From assembly GCF_004331735.1 (NCBI RefSeq), contig NZ_SJSO01000023.1, positions 1-64,000 of the forward strand: 64,000 bases of DNA. The letters run 5' to 3'. This document shows positions 27,703 to 36,497 of the stretch, piece by piece. Each line of letters begins with the position of its first letter. The stretch's first letter is position 1. The translations under genes were made by a program, and so were the position numbers. The notes under the pieces were generated by a model. It was not told where the DNA came from, did no database searches, and saw only the letters and a list, made by a program, of their open reading frames with translations. This stretch comes from Pedobacter psychrodurus. GTDB taxonomy: Bacteria; Bacteroidota; Bacteroidia; Sphingobacteriales; Sphingobacteriaceae.

Positions 27703-28059
27703 GTAACAATAACCACTGGCACAGCATGATAATTCGGTACAGCCCAAAGGGTTGTGGCGCTTTCATGGGTGTAGTCATTGGCGGTAGAAAGGCGGTTCAG
27801 GCAGTCAGTCCCCTTTTCAGGGGCTGAGCAAGCGGAAGTTGGGCAGAGCCCTACTTGCTTGCCCTTACGCTATCGCTACAGGGGTTTCAAGTAGCCTCCG
27901 GGGCTACTTTGAGGCTTTGCAAGCCTTTTAAGAACCATAAACGGTATACTTTCAGGTATACCAATTAGCTAAACTAGCAGATAAGCAGTTAGCCAGCTAA
28001 TTAGATATATGATTAGCCAGCTAATCAGCAAATTAAAACATTAGAGAGGAGTGCAATTT
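27703..28059. other. Candidate oriT/regulatory region before the mobilization genes
   Basis: No gene is visible. The stretch is dense in inverted repeats: cccctttt-caggggc near 27811, aagtagcc-tccg-gggctactt near 27888, and a perfect 7-bp pair ggtatac / gtatacc at 27943-27962. Next comes a second 24-bp periodic set, TTAGC at 27965, 27989 and 28013, whose last two units contain the palindrome ttagc-ca-gctaa. A strong Shine-Dalgarno-like gagagga (28044-28050) precedes ATG 28060. Position ahead of mobilization genes suggests an origin of transfer; no nick site can be named. Confidence 0.45.
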
Positions 28060-28323
28060 ATGAAAATGGACATCATCACAATGGAAGACCTCCGCCAGTT
28101 CAAAACCGAACTGTTGCAGGAAATGAAAGACATTATCGGACAAGGGATGGAACACCAGCAAAACGGCGAATGGCTAAGAAGTGCGCAGGTGCGCAAAATG
28201 CTGAACATATCACCAGGTACTTTACAGAACCTGCGCATCAACGGAACATTACCGTTCCGCAAAGTTGGAGGTACGATGTATTACAGCCGGGTACAAATAG
28301 AAAAAATATTGAAAGGAGAATAA
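28060..28323 (+). CDS. Small helix-turn-helix protein of the mobilization operon
   Basis: An 87-residue protein with a helical N-terminus and an excisionase-like helix-turn-helix (EWLRSAQVRKMLNISPGTLQNLRINGTLPFRKVGGTMYYS). Such proteins are usual in the mobilization blocks of Bacteroidota elements and probably bind the repeats directly upstream. ATG 28060 is preferred over GTG 28051 because the gagagga motif is well spaced to it. It is followed one base later by the next start codon, so the genes are translationally linked. Confidence 0.75.
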   Translation: MKMDIITMEDLRQFKTELLQEMKDIIGQGMEHQQNGEWLRSAQVRKMLNISPGTLQNLRINGTLPFRKVGGTMYYSRVQIEKILKGE

Positions 28324-28324
28324 C

Positions 28325-28642
28325 ATGAAGAACTATCTGAACATACAACGCCATGCCCTTAGTGGATATTTTGAACGGGTGGCACTGGAAAGCCGATTTT
28401 ATGCCACACACATCAGCCTGCTGATGGCATTGTTCTACTACAGCGATAGCGATGCGCCTGAAAAAACCTTTCAGGTCAGCAGGCCAAAACTGATGCGGTT
28501 CTCCCGCATCAGGTCTATTGCCACCTACCATAAAAACATCAAAGACCTTGTAGAATACGGCTACATAGAATACAATCCTTCATGGCACCCGCAAAGAGGT
28601 ACTCGAGTAAGATTTATTATCGAAATACCAAACCATCCTTAA
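28325..28642 (+). CDS. Small winged-helix-like protein of the mobilization operon
   Basis: A 105-residue protein (SGYFERVALESRFYATHISLLMALFYYS, then SRPKLMRFSRIRSIATYHKNIKDLVEYGYIEYNPSWHP) that looks like a winged helix of the replication or plasmid-regulator type, with a wing hairpin near the end. It lies between the helix-turn-helix gene and the BfmA-like gene in one operon. Function unknown; DNA binding is likely. Confidence 0.65.
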   Translation: MKNYLNIQRHALSGYFERVALESRFYATHISLLMALFYYSDSDAPEKTFQVSRPKLMRFSRIRSIATYHKNIKDLVEYGYIEYNPSWHPQRGTRVRFIIEIPNHP

Positions 28643-28653
28643 ACATTCAGGAT

Positions 28654-29202
28654 ATGGAGGATATCAATACAAAATCGGTGCGCTACCCAGTAGCCACCGA
28701 TATAAAACTGGAAAAGATTGCCCTCAAGCTGGGCAGGACAAAAAAAACGACCGTCATACAAATGGTAGAGTATTTCTACCGGAGCAAGAAAGACCCCTTA
28801 GACCTGAATGACGAACTGCTGAAAAAAGAGCTGGTCAACGGAAATAACCGAATTATTGGCTTTTTCAAAACGCAGGAAAAAGATTTCCTGTTGCCTATCT
28901 TCAGCGATTCGGGTACACTAGTGACAATAGCAAAACAACACACACTGTACATTAAGGACATTGGCAAGTTTATGGCGCAGGATCTTGAAAATACGAAAAA
29001 GCTTGCAGAGGGTATGACAGCACTCCAGCGTGGTATTGCCAAAACACAGACCCATATGGAAGACAAAGCGTTGCTGAAATTACGATTTAGCAAGATACTC
29101 GAATATTACATCACACAAAGGGAATCGCTGGGCTGGACTACGGCCAATGTTAAAAAAGAGGAACTGCAAGCCCATGTCAGGCAATCGTTGGAAAATCTAT
29201 AG
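28654..29202 (+). CDS. BfmA/BtgA-family mobilization protein
   Basis: A 182-residue cytoplasmic protein opening with a ribbon-helix-helix-like segment (KSVRYPVATDIKLEKIALKLGRTKKTTVIQMVEYFY) followed by a long helical body. This matches the BfmA/BtgA proteins of Bacteroides mobilizable elements, which bind oriT and help the relaxase. ATG 28654 is chosen because it lies after the upstream gene's stop and before the conserved start of the domain; a longer frame from 28582 would overlap that gene. The relaxase-like gene starts 3 bases later. Confidence 0.8.
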   Translation: MEDINTKSVRYPVATDIKLEKIALKLGRTKKTTVIQMVEYFYRSKKDPLDLNDELLKKELVNGNNRIIGFFKTQEKDFLLPIFSDSGTLVTIAKQHTLYIKDIGKFMAQDLENTKKLAEGMTALQRGIAKTQTHMEDKALLKLRFSKILEYYITQRESLGWTTANVKKEELQAHVRQSLENL

Positions 29203-29205
29203 CTT

Positions 29206-30192
29206 ATGTTCATCAACATCACCACATCAGAAACGGGAGACAATAAGGGCAGCAGCGGTGCGCTGGTCAATTACCTTGAAAAAGAGAACCAGATGCAGAT
29301 TGAAAAAGGAAAAGGTCTGGAACAGGAAAATTGGTTTAACGGCACAGGTTACGAAATCCGCAGGCAGGAAGTCAGGATGAAGATAGACGGCAACATTGCC
29401 AAACTTGGACGCATTGATAGTAAATTTTTTCTAATCAACATCAGTCCGAGCCAAAAGGAACTGGCGCACCTTTACGAGAAATACGGCAAAGAAGGTACAA
29501 AGGAAAAGCTAAAGGAATTTGCTGTGAGGGTAATGGACGAATACGCCAAAAACTTTAAGAGGACAGGCGTTAACAGCCATAAAGATTTGCTCTGGTATGG
29601 CAAGCACGAAAACTATCGTTATTACAAACACACAGATAAGGAAGTAAAGGATGGAACAAGGCAAAAGGGCGAGCGCAAAGATGGAAGACAGGATCATATT
29701 CAGATCATTGTCAGCCGTAAGGACATTACAAATAGAATTAAGCTTAGCCCGCAGAATACCTCCAAGGGAAATAACAAAGTGCATTCCGCCAAGCTTGGCG
29801 AATTTAACCGAACAGCTTTCAAACAGTCTGGTGAAAGTCTTTTTGATGCGTTTTTTGGGTTTGACAGAGGGTTAAAAGATACCCTTGCCTATGCTAATAC
29901 GATGAAAAATGGAACAGCGGAACAAAAAATGCTGATGAGAATTTTGGATGGCATTCAACACCGAAATATTAATTTATCTCAACCGCTCAAAGAACTCACT
30001 ATCGGAGTAGCAGACGGCTTATTTGAAAATGTTGGCCAAATGGTAAGTTCTATAGGTGAATTTGGTGCTGATTTACTCAGCATTTTGATGGAACCAGTTT
30101 ATGATTCACCTCAGACAAATCCGGTAGAGGAGGCAGAAAAACGCAGAAGAAAAAAAGCAAGTAGGGATATTTCACACGGACATAGTTTATAA
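29206..30192 (+). CDS. MobB-like mobilization protein (relaxase, DUF5712-type)
   Basis: A 328-residue protein with the start (FINITTSETGDNKGSSGALVNYLEKEN) and central block (KDLLWYGKHENYRYYKHTD, then GRQDHIQIIVSRKD) of the MobB/BtgB group. These nick oriT and lead the strand during transfer. The His in QDHIQIIVSR is a likely metal ligand. It closes the mobilization operon. The absence of coupling protein and secretion genes implies mobilization by a co-resident conjugative element. Confidence 0.78.
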   Translation: MFINITTSETGDNKGSSGALVNYLEKENQMQIEKGKGLEQENWFNGTGYEIRRQEVRMKIDGNIAKLGRIDSKFFLINISPSQKELAHLYEKYGKEGTKEKLKEFAVRVMDEYAKNFKRTGVNSHKDLLWYGKHENYRYYKHTDKEVKDGTRQKGERKDGRQDHIQIIVSRKDITNRIKLSPQNTSKGNNKVHSAKLGEFNRTAFKQSGESLFDAFFGFDRGLKDTLAYANTMKNGTAEQKMLMRILDGIQHRNINLSQPLKELTIGVADGLFENVGQMVSSIGEFGADLLSILMEPVYDSPQTNPVEEAEKRRRKKASRDISHGHSL

Positions 30193-30277
30193 TTTGATAT
30201 AAAATAAAGGCTTTACGGTTTCCCGTTTTGATACGGCTATAATCATATCTACATTAGTAGATATTTAATAACTAATC

Positions 30278-30766
30278 ATGGTCAAAACTAATAAAACATT
30301 TTTCGGCTTAATAAGTCGATTCACATTCGTAATTCTGACATGCACAATTATTTTATCCAGCTGCACCACCAATTACTATTTAGTTAGTTCTGGTGAGGAA
30401 ACACCTGTTTATTCGCAGCCCAACGAAAATAATTCTACAGCTATTATTCCAGCTAATAGGCCTTTTATTTATTGGGGAAAAGGTAAGCGAGCAAAAACAA
30501 AATATGGTCAGATTAATGGATATAGCGCATACTTAACAAGCTGGCGTAAGTTGGCAAAGCTTAACAAAAAGCAACTTACGGCACTAACTTTTAATGATGA
30601 TGCAGGGTATTCTTACAATCAAGTTTCAAATTCAACATATGGAGGTGGTATCAGTAGCAAAAAATCTTCCACTTCTTCGGGTGGAACGGTTCATATAAAA
30701 GGATACACTCGCAAAGACGGTACTTACGTCAGACCTCACACTAGATCAGCACCAAGGAGACATTAA
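30278..30766 (+). CDS. Small lipoprotein with SH3-like start
   Basis: A 162-residue protein with a lipoprotein signal peptide and lipobox LSSC (Cys about 29). The mature part starts like an SH3-type repeat (PVYSQPNENNSTAIIPANRPFIYWG) and ends in KGYTRKDGTYVRPHTRSAP, a tail seen in many short Bacteroidota proteins. It follows the mobilization genes on the same strand after 85 bases and may be cargo or an entry-exclusion-like surface protein; the second idea is speculative. Confidence 0.65.
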   Translation: MVKTNKTFFGLISRFTFVILTCTIILSSCTTNYYLVSSGEETPVYSQPNENNSTAIIPANRPFIYWGKGKRAKTKYGQINGYSAYLTSWRKLAKLNKKQLTALTFNDDAGYSYNQVSNSTYGGGISSKKSSTSSGGTVHIKGYTRKDGTYVRPHTRSAPRRH

Positions 30767-30769
30767 ATC

Positions 30770-31741
30770 ATGGGTAAGAGAAAAACTTGGTCGATAAAAG
30801 AGGAGCTTCTAACTAAATCTCGAGAAGCAATGCTTAGTGCTGTACAAATTTTTAATAATCCGAATATTCACTTTAAATCAGAAACATATATTGTTCTGTC
30901 AACCATTTCCTGGACATATCTTTTGCACGCTTATTTTAGAGATAAGGGTATAGAATATAGGTATCATACGGTTAAGAATGGTAGGAAACGGTACGATAGA
31001 ACTAAGCGTAAAGCGTATAAATTTTATGAGCTGGAAAGATGTCTAAATTGCGATGAATCACCTGTAGAATCGATAGTGGCGGCAAATCTGCGATTCTTAA
31101 TTGGTTTAAGACATGAAATTGAACATCAGATGACTAATAAAATAGATGAATACCTAAGTGCAAGATTTCAGGCTTGTTGCCTGAATTATAATGATGCTAT
31201 TAAATCGTTATTTGATACAAAGTATGGTATTGATAAGCATCTTTCATTTTCGCTACAGTTTTCTTCGATCAAAGATGAGCATGCGGCGCAACTTAGGCAA
31301 TTTACGGATCTCCCTCAAAATATATCAGCTTATATTAATGCATTTGACGATGGTTTAACTGAACAGGAATTTAATGACAGTCGCTTTGCTTACAGGGTTC
31401 TTTATGTACCAAAGATCGTTAATAAGAAAGGTCAAGCTGATAAGGTTATTGAATTTCTGAAAGCTGATTCACCTGCTGCACAGCACATTAATAAAGAATA
31501 TGTTGTGATAAAAGATCGTGAATTGAAAAAACATCTTCCAACGCAAATATGTAAATCAATGCAAGCGAAAGGCTTTACTAAATTTAAAATGTACCAACAT
31601 ACACAACTCTGGCAATCCCTTAATGCTAAAGGCGTAGGAAAAGGATTTGGAGTTCAAGTTGAAAACATGTGGTACTGGTACGAAAAGTGGGTGGAGGTTG
31701 TTGAGATGCATTGCAATGAAAACAAAGAAAGATATATTTAA
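30770..31741 (+). CDS. DUF3644-family protein
   Basis: A 323-residue protein matching DUF3644: an opening SREAMLSAVQIFNNPNIHFKSE, then TYLLHAYFRDKG and the conserved FLIGLRHEIEHQM, a helix with an R-x-E-x-E-H pattern similar to a HEPN-type active site. DUF3644 proteins are often found in genomic islands, their function being undefined. It starts 3 bases after the lipoprotein stop. The helix motif makes a nuclease role plausible but unproven. Confidence 0.7.
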   Translation: MGKRKTWSIKEELLTKSREAMLSAVQIFNNPNIHFKSETYIVLSTISWTYLLHAYFRDKGIEYRYHTVKNGRKRYDRTKRKAYKFYELERCLNCDESPVESIVAANLRFLIGLRHEIEHQMTNKIDEYLSARFQACCLNYNDAIKSLFDTKYGIDKHLSFSLQFSSIKDEHAAQLRQFTDLPQNISAYINAFDDGLTEQEFNDSRFAYRVLYVPKIVNKKGQADKVIEFLKADSPAAQHINKEYVVIKDRELKKHLPTQICKSMQAKGFTKFKMYQHTQLWQSLNAKGVGKGFGVQVENMWYWYEKWVEVVEMHCNENKERYI

Positions 31742-31830
31742 TGCACTTATTTTAAATTGTTATAAAATTTCATCCCCACCGTTAGTTGACCACTGATTTA
31801 CCTAAATATGTTTACATGAATAATATGAAT

Positions 31831-32211
31831 CTATTTTCCCTTTAGAATTTCTATTTTTTCACGTTCGCTGGCAAGTAGTCGCTCATAAAGCTCGACAACT
31901 TTATCAAGTGGATTGTAGTGGCATTGATAATTGTACTGATATGCAGATGCATTATCATGCATATTTTGGATATGGAATATTAGAACCTCTTCACTGAAAT
32001 TCTTTATTGCATCAGCACTCACACCTAGCACACCTGCAATTTTTTCCAACATTACATCTTCAACTTCCTCACTCTGCTCGATTTTAGAAATCGTCTGCTG
32101 GCTTACGCCTAGTTCAATAGCAAGAAAATCTTGTTTTATACCACGTATTTCCCTGATGCGGCTGATCTTTCTGCCGATGTGCACTTTGTTAGATTTTGTA
32201 GGCGTTTCCAT
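31831..32211 (-). CDS. XRE-family transcriptional regulator
   Basis: A 126-residue protein with an XRE helix-turn-helix at about 13-68 (GRKISRIREIRGIKQDFLAIELGVSQQTISKIEQSEEVED) and a charged C-terminal helix (VVELYERLLASEREKIEILKGK). It is divergent from the HEPN-protein gene with 128 bases between; the spacer holds two perfect inverted repeats. That arrangement suggests control of both itself and the three-gene HEPN operon. Confidence 0.88.
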   Translation of the reverse strand: METPTKSNKVHIGRKISRIREIRGIKQDFLAIELGVSQQTISKIEQSEEVEDVMLEKIAGVLGVSADAIKNFSEEVLIFHIQNMHDNASAYQYNYQCHYNPLDKVVELYERLLASEREKIEILKGK

Positions 32212-32286
32212 AAAGCAAATATAATAAATTCCTAATATAGTAATGAACCAATGTATTGTAGTAAGATACCAGCTTTAGTGGTAGGT

Positions 32287-32331
32287 TACGGCACTGCCGT
32301 ACAGCATTTTTGATCTAATAAATCAAAAATG
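32287..32331. promoter_or_regulatory. Two inverted repeats between XRE and HEPN genes
   Basis: A perfect 7-bp pair tacggca-c-tgccgta lies at 32287-32301, and a perfect 10-bp pair catttttgat / atcaaaaatg with a 7-base spacer at 32305-32331, 8 bases before the HEPN gene ATG. Candidates for XRE operators; the second could also form a hairpin in the leader. Confidence 0.5.
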
Positions 32332-32339
32332 TCACGATT

Positions 32340-33239
32340 ATGGAAACACAATTCTCGCAATCTGGTCACATCCAGAAAGAAACCTTTTCGGCCTTTATCA
32401 AAGAGCTGGTTCAAAAATTCAAGCCCGAGCAAATCTATAGCTTTGGGAAAAACATCTATTTTAAAGTCAATGACGGGTGTTTTATAGAAGACCACCATAC
32501 AGAAAACTATCATTATTTTTTGTTGATGGTAACCGAAAGCGTTACCAGAATTGAACACGAGGTGCAGGACTTTGCCAATAATCATTATCCGTTCGGCAAG
32601 ATCACCATATTGGCTCATGGGAAAGAAACTATTACGGATGCAATAAAGGCCAATAACAGGTTTTTCATCACCATTTATAACGAGAGCGAGATTCTTTATA
32701 GTCGGGATGGTATGGTGCAGCGCACTCATATCATAAATTTTATACCCACCCAAGGAGCAGTAAAAGCCCAAAAACATTACAATCACCGCTCTACATTGGC
32801 AACAGGTTTTTTAAAAAGTGCAAAAGAATGCTTAACGAACCAACATTACAATCTAAGCGCATTCATGGCGCATCAGGTTGCAGAGCAATGCTGTATTGCT
32901 TTGATAAGGGTTCATCTGGCATACCGTTCTGATATACACAACCTGTATAGACAGCTTCGGTTGTGCGATAGCTTTTCTCCGGCACCATCAAGCCTCTTCT
33001 TAACGGGCAGGGAAGATGATAAACGGCTCTTTGATATTATGGTAAAAAGTTATTCCGCTGCACGTTACAAAGATGATTTTAAGGTTGAACAAGCCGATGC
33101 GGAACAAATATTCACCCGTGTTTCCACCTTTTTAAAGCTCACTAAAATTATGTGCGGTGACAAGATAAATTCCCTTGCAACTGTGGCGGAATCCTACACA
33201 CAATTAAAAAAAGAAAGAGAGGTGGTTTATGGAGGATAA
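32340..33239 (+). CDS. HEPN-domain protein with degenerate nucleotidyltransferase-like N-terminus
   Basis: A 299-residue protein. The N-terminal half (about 15-140) has a nucleotidyltransferase-like order, but the usual GS...D.D motif is replaced (YSFGKNIYFKV), so activity is doubtful. The C-terminal half (about 145-280) is a HEPN helical bundle with FMAHQVAEQC and RSDIH (Arg196, His200). HEPN proteins are RNases or NTase partners in toxin-antitoxin and defence systems. The next gene's start lies 11 bases inside this one, so the two are translationally coupled. Confidence 0.7.
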   Translation: METQFSQSGHIQKETFSAFIKELVQKFKPEQIYSFGKNIYFKVNDGCFIEDHHTENYHYFLLMVTESVTRIEHEVQDFANNHYPFGKITILAHGKETITDAIKANNRFFITIYNESEILYSRDGMVQRTHIINFIPTQGAVKAQKHYNHRSTLATGFLKSAKECLTNQHYNLSAFMAHQVAEQCCIALIRVHLAYRSDIHNLYRQLRLCDSFSPAPSSLFLTGREDDKRLFDIMVKSYSAARYKDDFKVEQADAEQIFTRVSTFLKLTKIMCGDKINSLATVAESYTQLKKEREVVYGG

Positions 33240-34515
33240 AACTATTCCATCGATGAACTTTTTTCATTTGCCCTTTCCGCCAAATACAAGGATACTTACA
33301 GAAAATACACTGAACCAATATTCCGAGATCAGAAAACCCAAAAGGGGTTATTTTCCCATTAAAATCAGAAAGATATCTTTCAGCAATGAACTGCTTGTAA
33401 TCGGTGTAATTCTGGATAAAGAGCCTGAAGAACTAGTTTATATTAAGGTCACCACATCCGAACTACTGGTAAGTTGCAGCGTTGATACCCATGAAAACTA
33501 TTTGAGCCGATATGCTTATTTTTCGCTTAACCAACTGATGTACTATTACACTGAGTATAATTTCGAGGACTATTATTGGCCGGGATTTTTTGATCAGGAA
33601 ACAGGGGGATCTAAGTATCTGATGATCCATAAGTCAAAGGACAGTTTACATGTATCATCGAAAGTGAGATATAAAGGCTTATATAAACCTGGAAAACAAC
33701 TCCCTGTAGTATCTGCAAAGAGAGCGGAGCTACGGAAAGCAGTTCATTCAATTCAAGAACAGCCACCTAGAGAAACCCATACGGTGTTGGGTTTCTGTTT
33801 GGCAGATAACAACAATGAAAGGTTCCGAACAAATCATTATCCCTTTCTAATTCCTTATATAGGGATTTTGAACAAGGCTAAAACCGAGGTAAGAAGCTTT
33901 ACAACATACGTGCTTAATGAAATGCAACTTTCTGAAATCGATCTTTCGGACGAACAACAAAACCTCCTTGAGATTTGCTTCGAAATGAAGAAAATAGCCT
34001 TGGTTGCCAGCCCGGAATATAAAGAAGACGCTTATAAGCTTTCTGAAAAAAGGAAACAGAACCAAAATAATTTCAATCAGCTTTTTGAGCTCTGGCAAAA
34101 GGCGCTTCCTTTACTTTCAGGAAGGTTGTACACACACTACAGTTATACATATGGAATGCGTAATGTAAAGGGCAAGCCAAGAAGATCGTATATGACGCCA
34201 TGCGGCTTTAATAATGAAACACCAGAAATCTGTTTTCTATGGAAAGACATGGGGGATTATTATAAACTGGAACTTCGATTAATGCTTCAAGGAAGAATAC
34301 ATCCGCTACAATATTACTTCAATACCGCTTTCTTTGCTATGCTGAGCTACAGCCCGAGAAAATATGTGCTATTGAACTCTGTTGAAGATAGCAAACTGGT
34401 CAGTTATTTTCAGCAAAGCCAATTTCAGCTCTTAGTACTAAAGAAACACTATGACGGTGATTTTAAAGATTTTGTAGATCAATTAAGAAGGGTATATAGT
34501 TTCATCAATAAATAA
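33229..34515 (+). CDS. Hypothetical protein coupled to the HEPN gene
   Basis: A 428-residue cytoplasmic protein unusually rich in Tyr and Phe (RYAYFSLNQLMYYYTEYNFEDYYWPGFF), with a basic middle part and a conserved-looking YNFEDYYWPGFFDQETGG block. No family is recognised. Overlap with the HEPN gene by 11 bases and a 98-residue gene 6 bases downstream indicate a three-gene unit under the divergent XRE regulator. It could be an effector regulator or an immunity factor; nothing in the sequence decides. Confidence 0.6.
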   Translation: MEDKTIPSMNFFHLPFPPNTRILTENTLNQYSEIRKPKRGYFPIKIRKISFSNELLVIGVILDKEPEELVYIKVTTSELLVSCSVDTHENYLSRYAYFSLNQLMYYYTEYNFEDYYWPGFFDQETGGSKYLMIHKSKDSLHVSSKVRYKGLYKPGKQLPVVSAKRAELRKAVHSIQEQPPRETHTVLGFCLADNNNERFRTNHYPFLIPYIGILNKAKTEVRSFTTYVLNEMQLSEIDLSDEQQNLLEICFEMKKIALVASPEYKEDAYKLSEKRKQNQNNFNQLFELWQKALPLLSGRLYTHYSYTYGMRNVKGKPRRSYMTPCGFNNETPEICFLWKDMGDYYKLELRLMLQGRIHPLQYYFNTAFFAMLSYSPRKYVLLNSVEDSKLVSYFQQSQFQLLVLKKHYDGDFKDFVDQLRRVYSFINK

Positions 34516-34521
34516 AATGTT

Positions 34522-34818
34522 ATGGAAGAAATTTTAAAGGCTTTAAATTATCAACCTGTTGATATTTCCGATGAAGATCTTGATAATCCTGTGCCGTCAA
34601 TTACTTATTTTTTCGTGAACCATCCGATTCACGAATCCCGTACTAAGCTTTGGAAGCTATACGAGGGGTGGATTCATTTCGCTGCTGAATCTCCTGAAGG
34701 CGAGGAACTAACAGATATGTTATTTTTTTATAATCAATTGGTGGAACTGCTGAACCTATGTTATGTATTTACCAAAAAAATGGAATTAAATAGCGATATT
34801 ATCAATCAAAAACCATAA
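34522..34818 (+). CDS. Small acidic hypothetical protein, third gene of the HEPN unit
   Basis: A 98-residue acidic helical protein (PVDISDEDLDNPVPSITYFFVNHPIHESRTKLWKLYEGW). It starts 6 bases after the 428-residue gene. Its small size and acidity would suit an antitoxin- or immunity-like partner, but no family is recognised. Confidence 0.55.
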   Translation: MEEILKALNYQPVDISDEDLDNPVPSITYFFVNHPIHESRTKLWKLYEGWIHFAAESPEGEELTDMLFFYNQLVELLNLCYVFTKKMELNSDIINQKP

Positions 34819-35147
34819 ATAGGATTTACCCAAATAATGCCTGCAAACTGGCCGTCCCGCATTTTCGGCCTGCGGAACGGCCTCCGCACTGGGCTGTTGC
34901 TGTTCCCGCTTTTGGCATATACGGAGAAGACAGTAACAGAAAACTACCGATCAGCATGAATACTTTGAACATTTAAATCGCCTTTTATTGCTTATTGAGC
35001 CTATAATAGAGGATTTGGAGAGAAAAAAAATTCATTTAATCTGGTGTCAAAAATCAAGGTGATTTTAAATTAGATCACCTTCACCGGATTTTAATAGAAC
35101 AAAAAATCTGGCCGATATGAAAATTATACGTATTGCTACAATATTCT
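34819..35147. other. Gene-free stretch between convergent genes
   Basis: No gene is seen. About 34840-34930 is clearly richer in G+C (repeated ggcc and ctgcggaacggcc-type sequence) than its surroundings, suggesting a small inserted or structured segment. A hairpin aaggtgat / atcacctt at 35056-35081 could end transcription from either side, though it lacks a T run. Confidence 0.35.
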
Positions 35148-36275
35148 CTAATCAAATTCCATTTCATCGTTTAGTTCTTCTGATGCTTCGATCTCAAAGC
35201 TCGAAATTTCTTGGAAGTTGTTTGAGGTGATGAGGTTAACCTCAAACCATACCTGCTTTTCAAGTTGCGCAGCAACATAATGATTATTCCAATCATGATC
35301 ATAGATACTTAAAGTACCTTCTTCAAGGTGATACGCTTCCGATTTATCAACGAAGACATCCAATTGGCAAGTGAGGGAAACTTTTAGCGAGATCGAAATC
35401 TCTTCTTCGGAAAGTATTTCAGCCTCGATGGCTGAATAATCGAAATCCTCGTGCATCATATCGATAGTGGGATCTTCAAAAATATCGCCAAGTCCGACTT
35501 CCGAACTATTAAAAGCTTTGAAAGAAAGCTTGTCTAGTATCAGCTTTTCAACTTCTCTCCTGAATGTGGATGATGCATATATCGGATCTTTGAAGAACGC
35601 CAGGGTTTCATCGGAAATGATCTTATCTGTATGTGTGGTAAGTTCGGAAGAGGCATCATCCAAGGTTTTTACGATCTTCACGGCAATATCCGGAACGCCG
35701 ATTTCCTCCAGCTCCGCGGCCAGGTCATCATGCAGGTCGAACTTGTCACTATTACAGAAATCGGTATGGTTACTTGAGACTAGGATCACCTTTGGCTTTA
35801 CAATTCCCTCATGCTCGGAAAATTTAAGCATGATATCCATTATGTTCGCCCAGATCGTAGCATCTTGGTAGCCGACACCCGCACTGTTGAACGGTTTTAT
35901 CCGCTTGACAGCTTTTTTCAAGATTTCATGTTGTTGGTCCCTTGAAGGAAGTTTCAATATTTCTGCACCAAGTTCCTTTATCCGTTTCCTAAGCTTGGGC
36001 AAATAATCTGCAACTATCTCTTCTGCGGTTTCAACTTCTGTTTCATTCAGAACTAATGTCTCCGTTTCGTCGTCAAGAATCTTAGCTGCGCGTTTAAGAT
36101 CCTTGAGGGCCTTCGCGGTATTTTCCGAATAGTGCTTGGCCATTTCTTCAATGACCACCCTCGGAAAGCATACCCTGTAACCTTGGTCTTTAGCCTTGCT
36201 GGTCAGCTTTACGATCCCCGCATTTTTAAGCTTAAGGTCAGCATTGACCGAGCTGGTATCGATGATGATATACAT
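35148..36275 (-). CDS. PIN-domain (DUF4935-type) nuclease
   Basis: A 375-residue protein whose N-terminal half is a PIN domain: IIIDTSSV (Asp6), FPRVVIEEMAKH (Glu43/44), GYQDATIWANIM (Asp138) and LVSSNHTDFC (Asn169/Asp172). PIN domains are metal-dependent RNases and the DUF4935 group is frequent in defence islands. The C-terminal half (190-375) is acidic, beta-rich and of unknown role. No small antitoxin gene sits next to it; it is divergent from a membrane-protein gene 222 bases away. Confidence 0.7.
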   Translation of the reverse strand: MYIIIDTSSVNADLKLKNAGIVKLTSKAKDQGYRVCFPRVVIEEMAKHYSENTAKALKDLKRAAKILDDETETLVLNETEVETAEEIVADYLPKLRKRIKELGAEILKLPSRDQQHEILKKAVKRIKPFNSAGVGYQDATIWANIMDIMLKFSEHEGIVKPKVILVSSNHTDFCNSDKFDLHDDLAAELEEIGVPDIAVKIVKTLDDASSELTTHTDKIISDETLAFFKDPIYASSTFRREVEKLILDKLSFKAFNSSEVGLGDIFEDPTIDMMHEDFDYSAIEAEILSEEEISISLKVSLTCQLDVFVDKSEAYHLEEGTLSIYDHDWNNHYVAAQLEKQVWFEVNLITSNNFQEISSFEIEASEELNDEMEFD

Positions 36276-36497
36276 GTTCTTCCCTATTTGTTAAGCTTTT
36301 CACTAAGCTATAAAATAAAGCCAATATGTAGAACCAAGCTTTATAAATTTCGGGTCATAATGATATTTACGTGTTATCACAGGATTAGCGATTTAACAGC
36401 GTCTCTTTATCCAGCACTCGTTTTCCTTAATTTGAGAAATGTGTAATTCAATGGTGCGTCTTGATTATCCTCGTATTTGCGGAATTCAGAACTGTTT

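Noticed and set aside
27640..28030. CRISPR array suspected from regular spacing
   Set aside because: The 24-bp period is the full repeat unit with degenerate sequence; there are no separate repeats and spacers and no cas genes in the window.
32340..33239. A classical HEPN-MNT toxin-antitoxin pair
   Set aside because: Both domains are in one chain, the nucleotidyltransferase motif is degenerate and no separate MNT gene is present.
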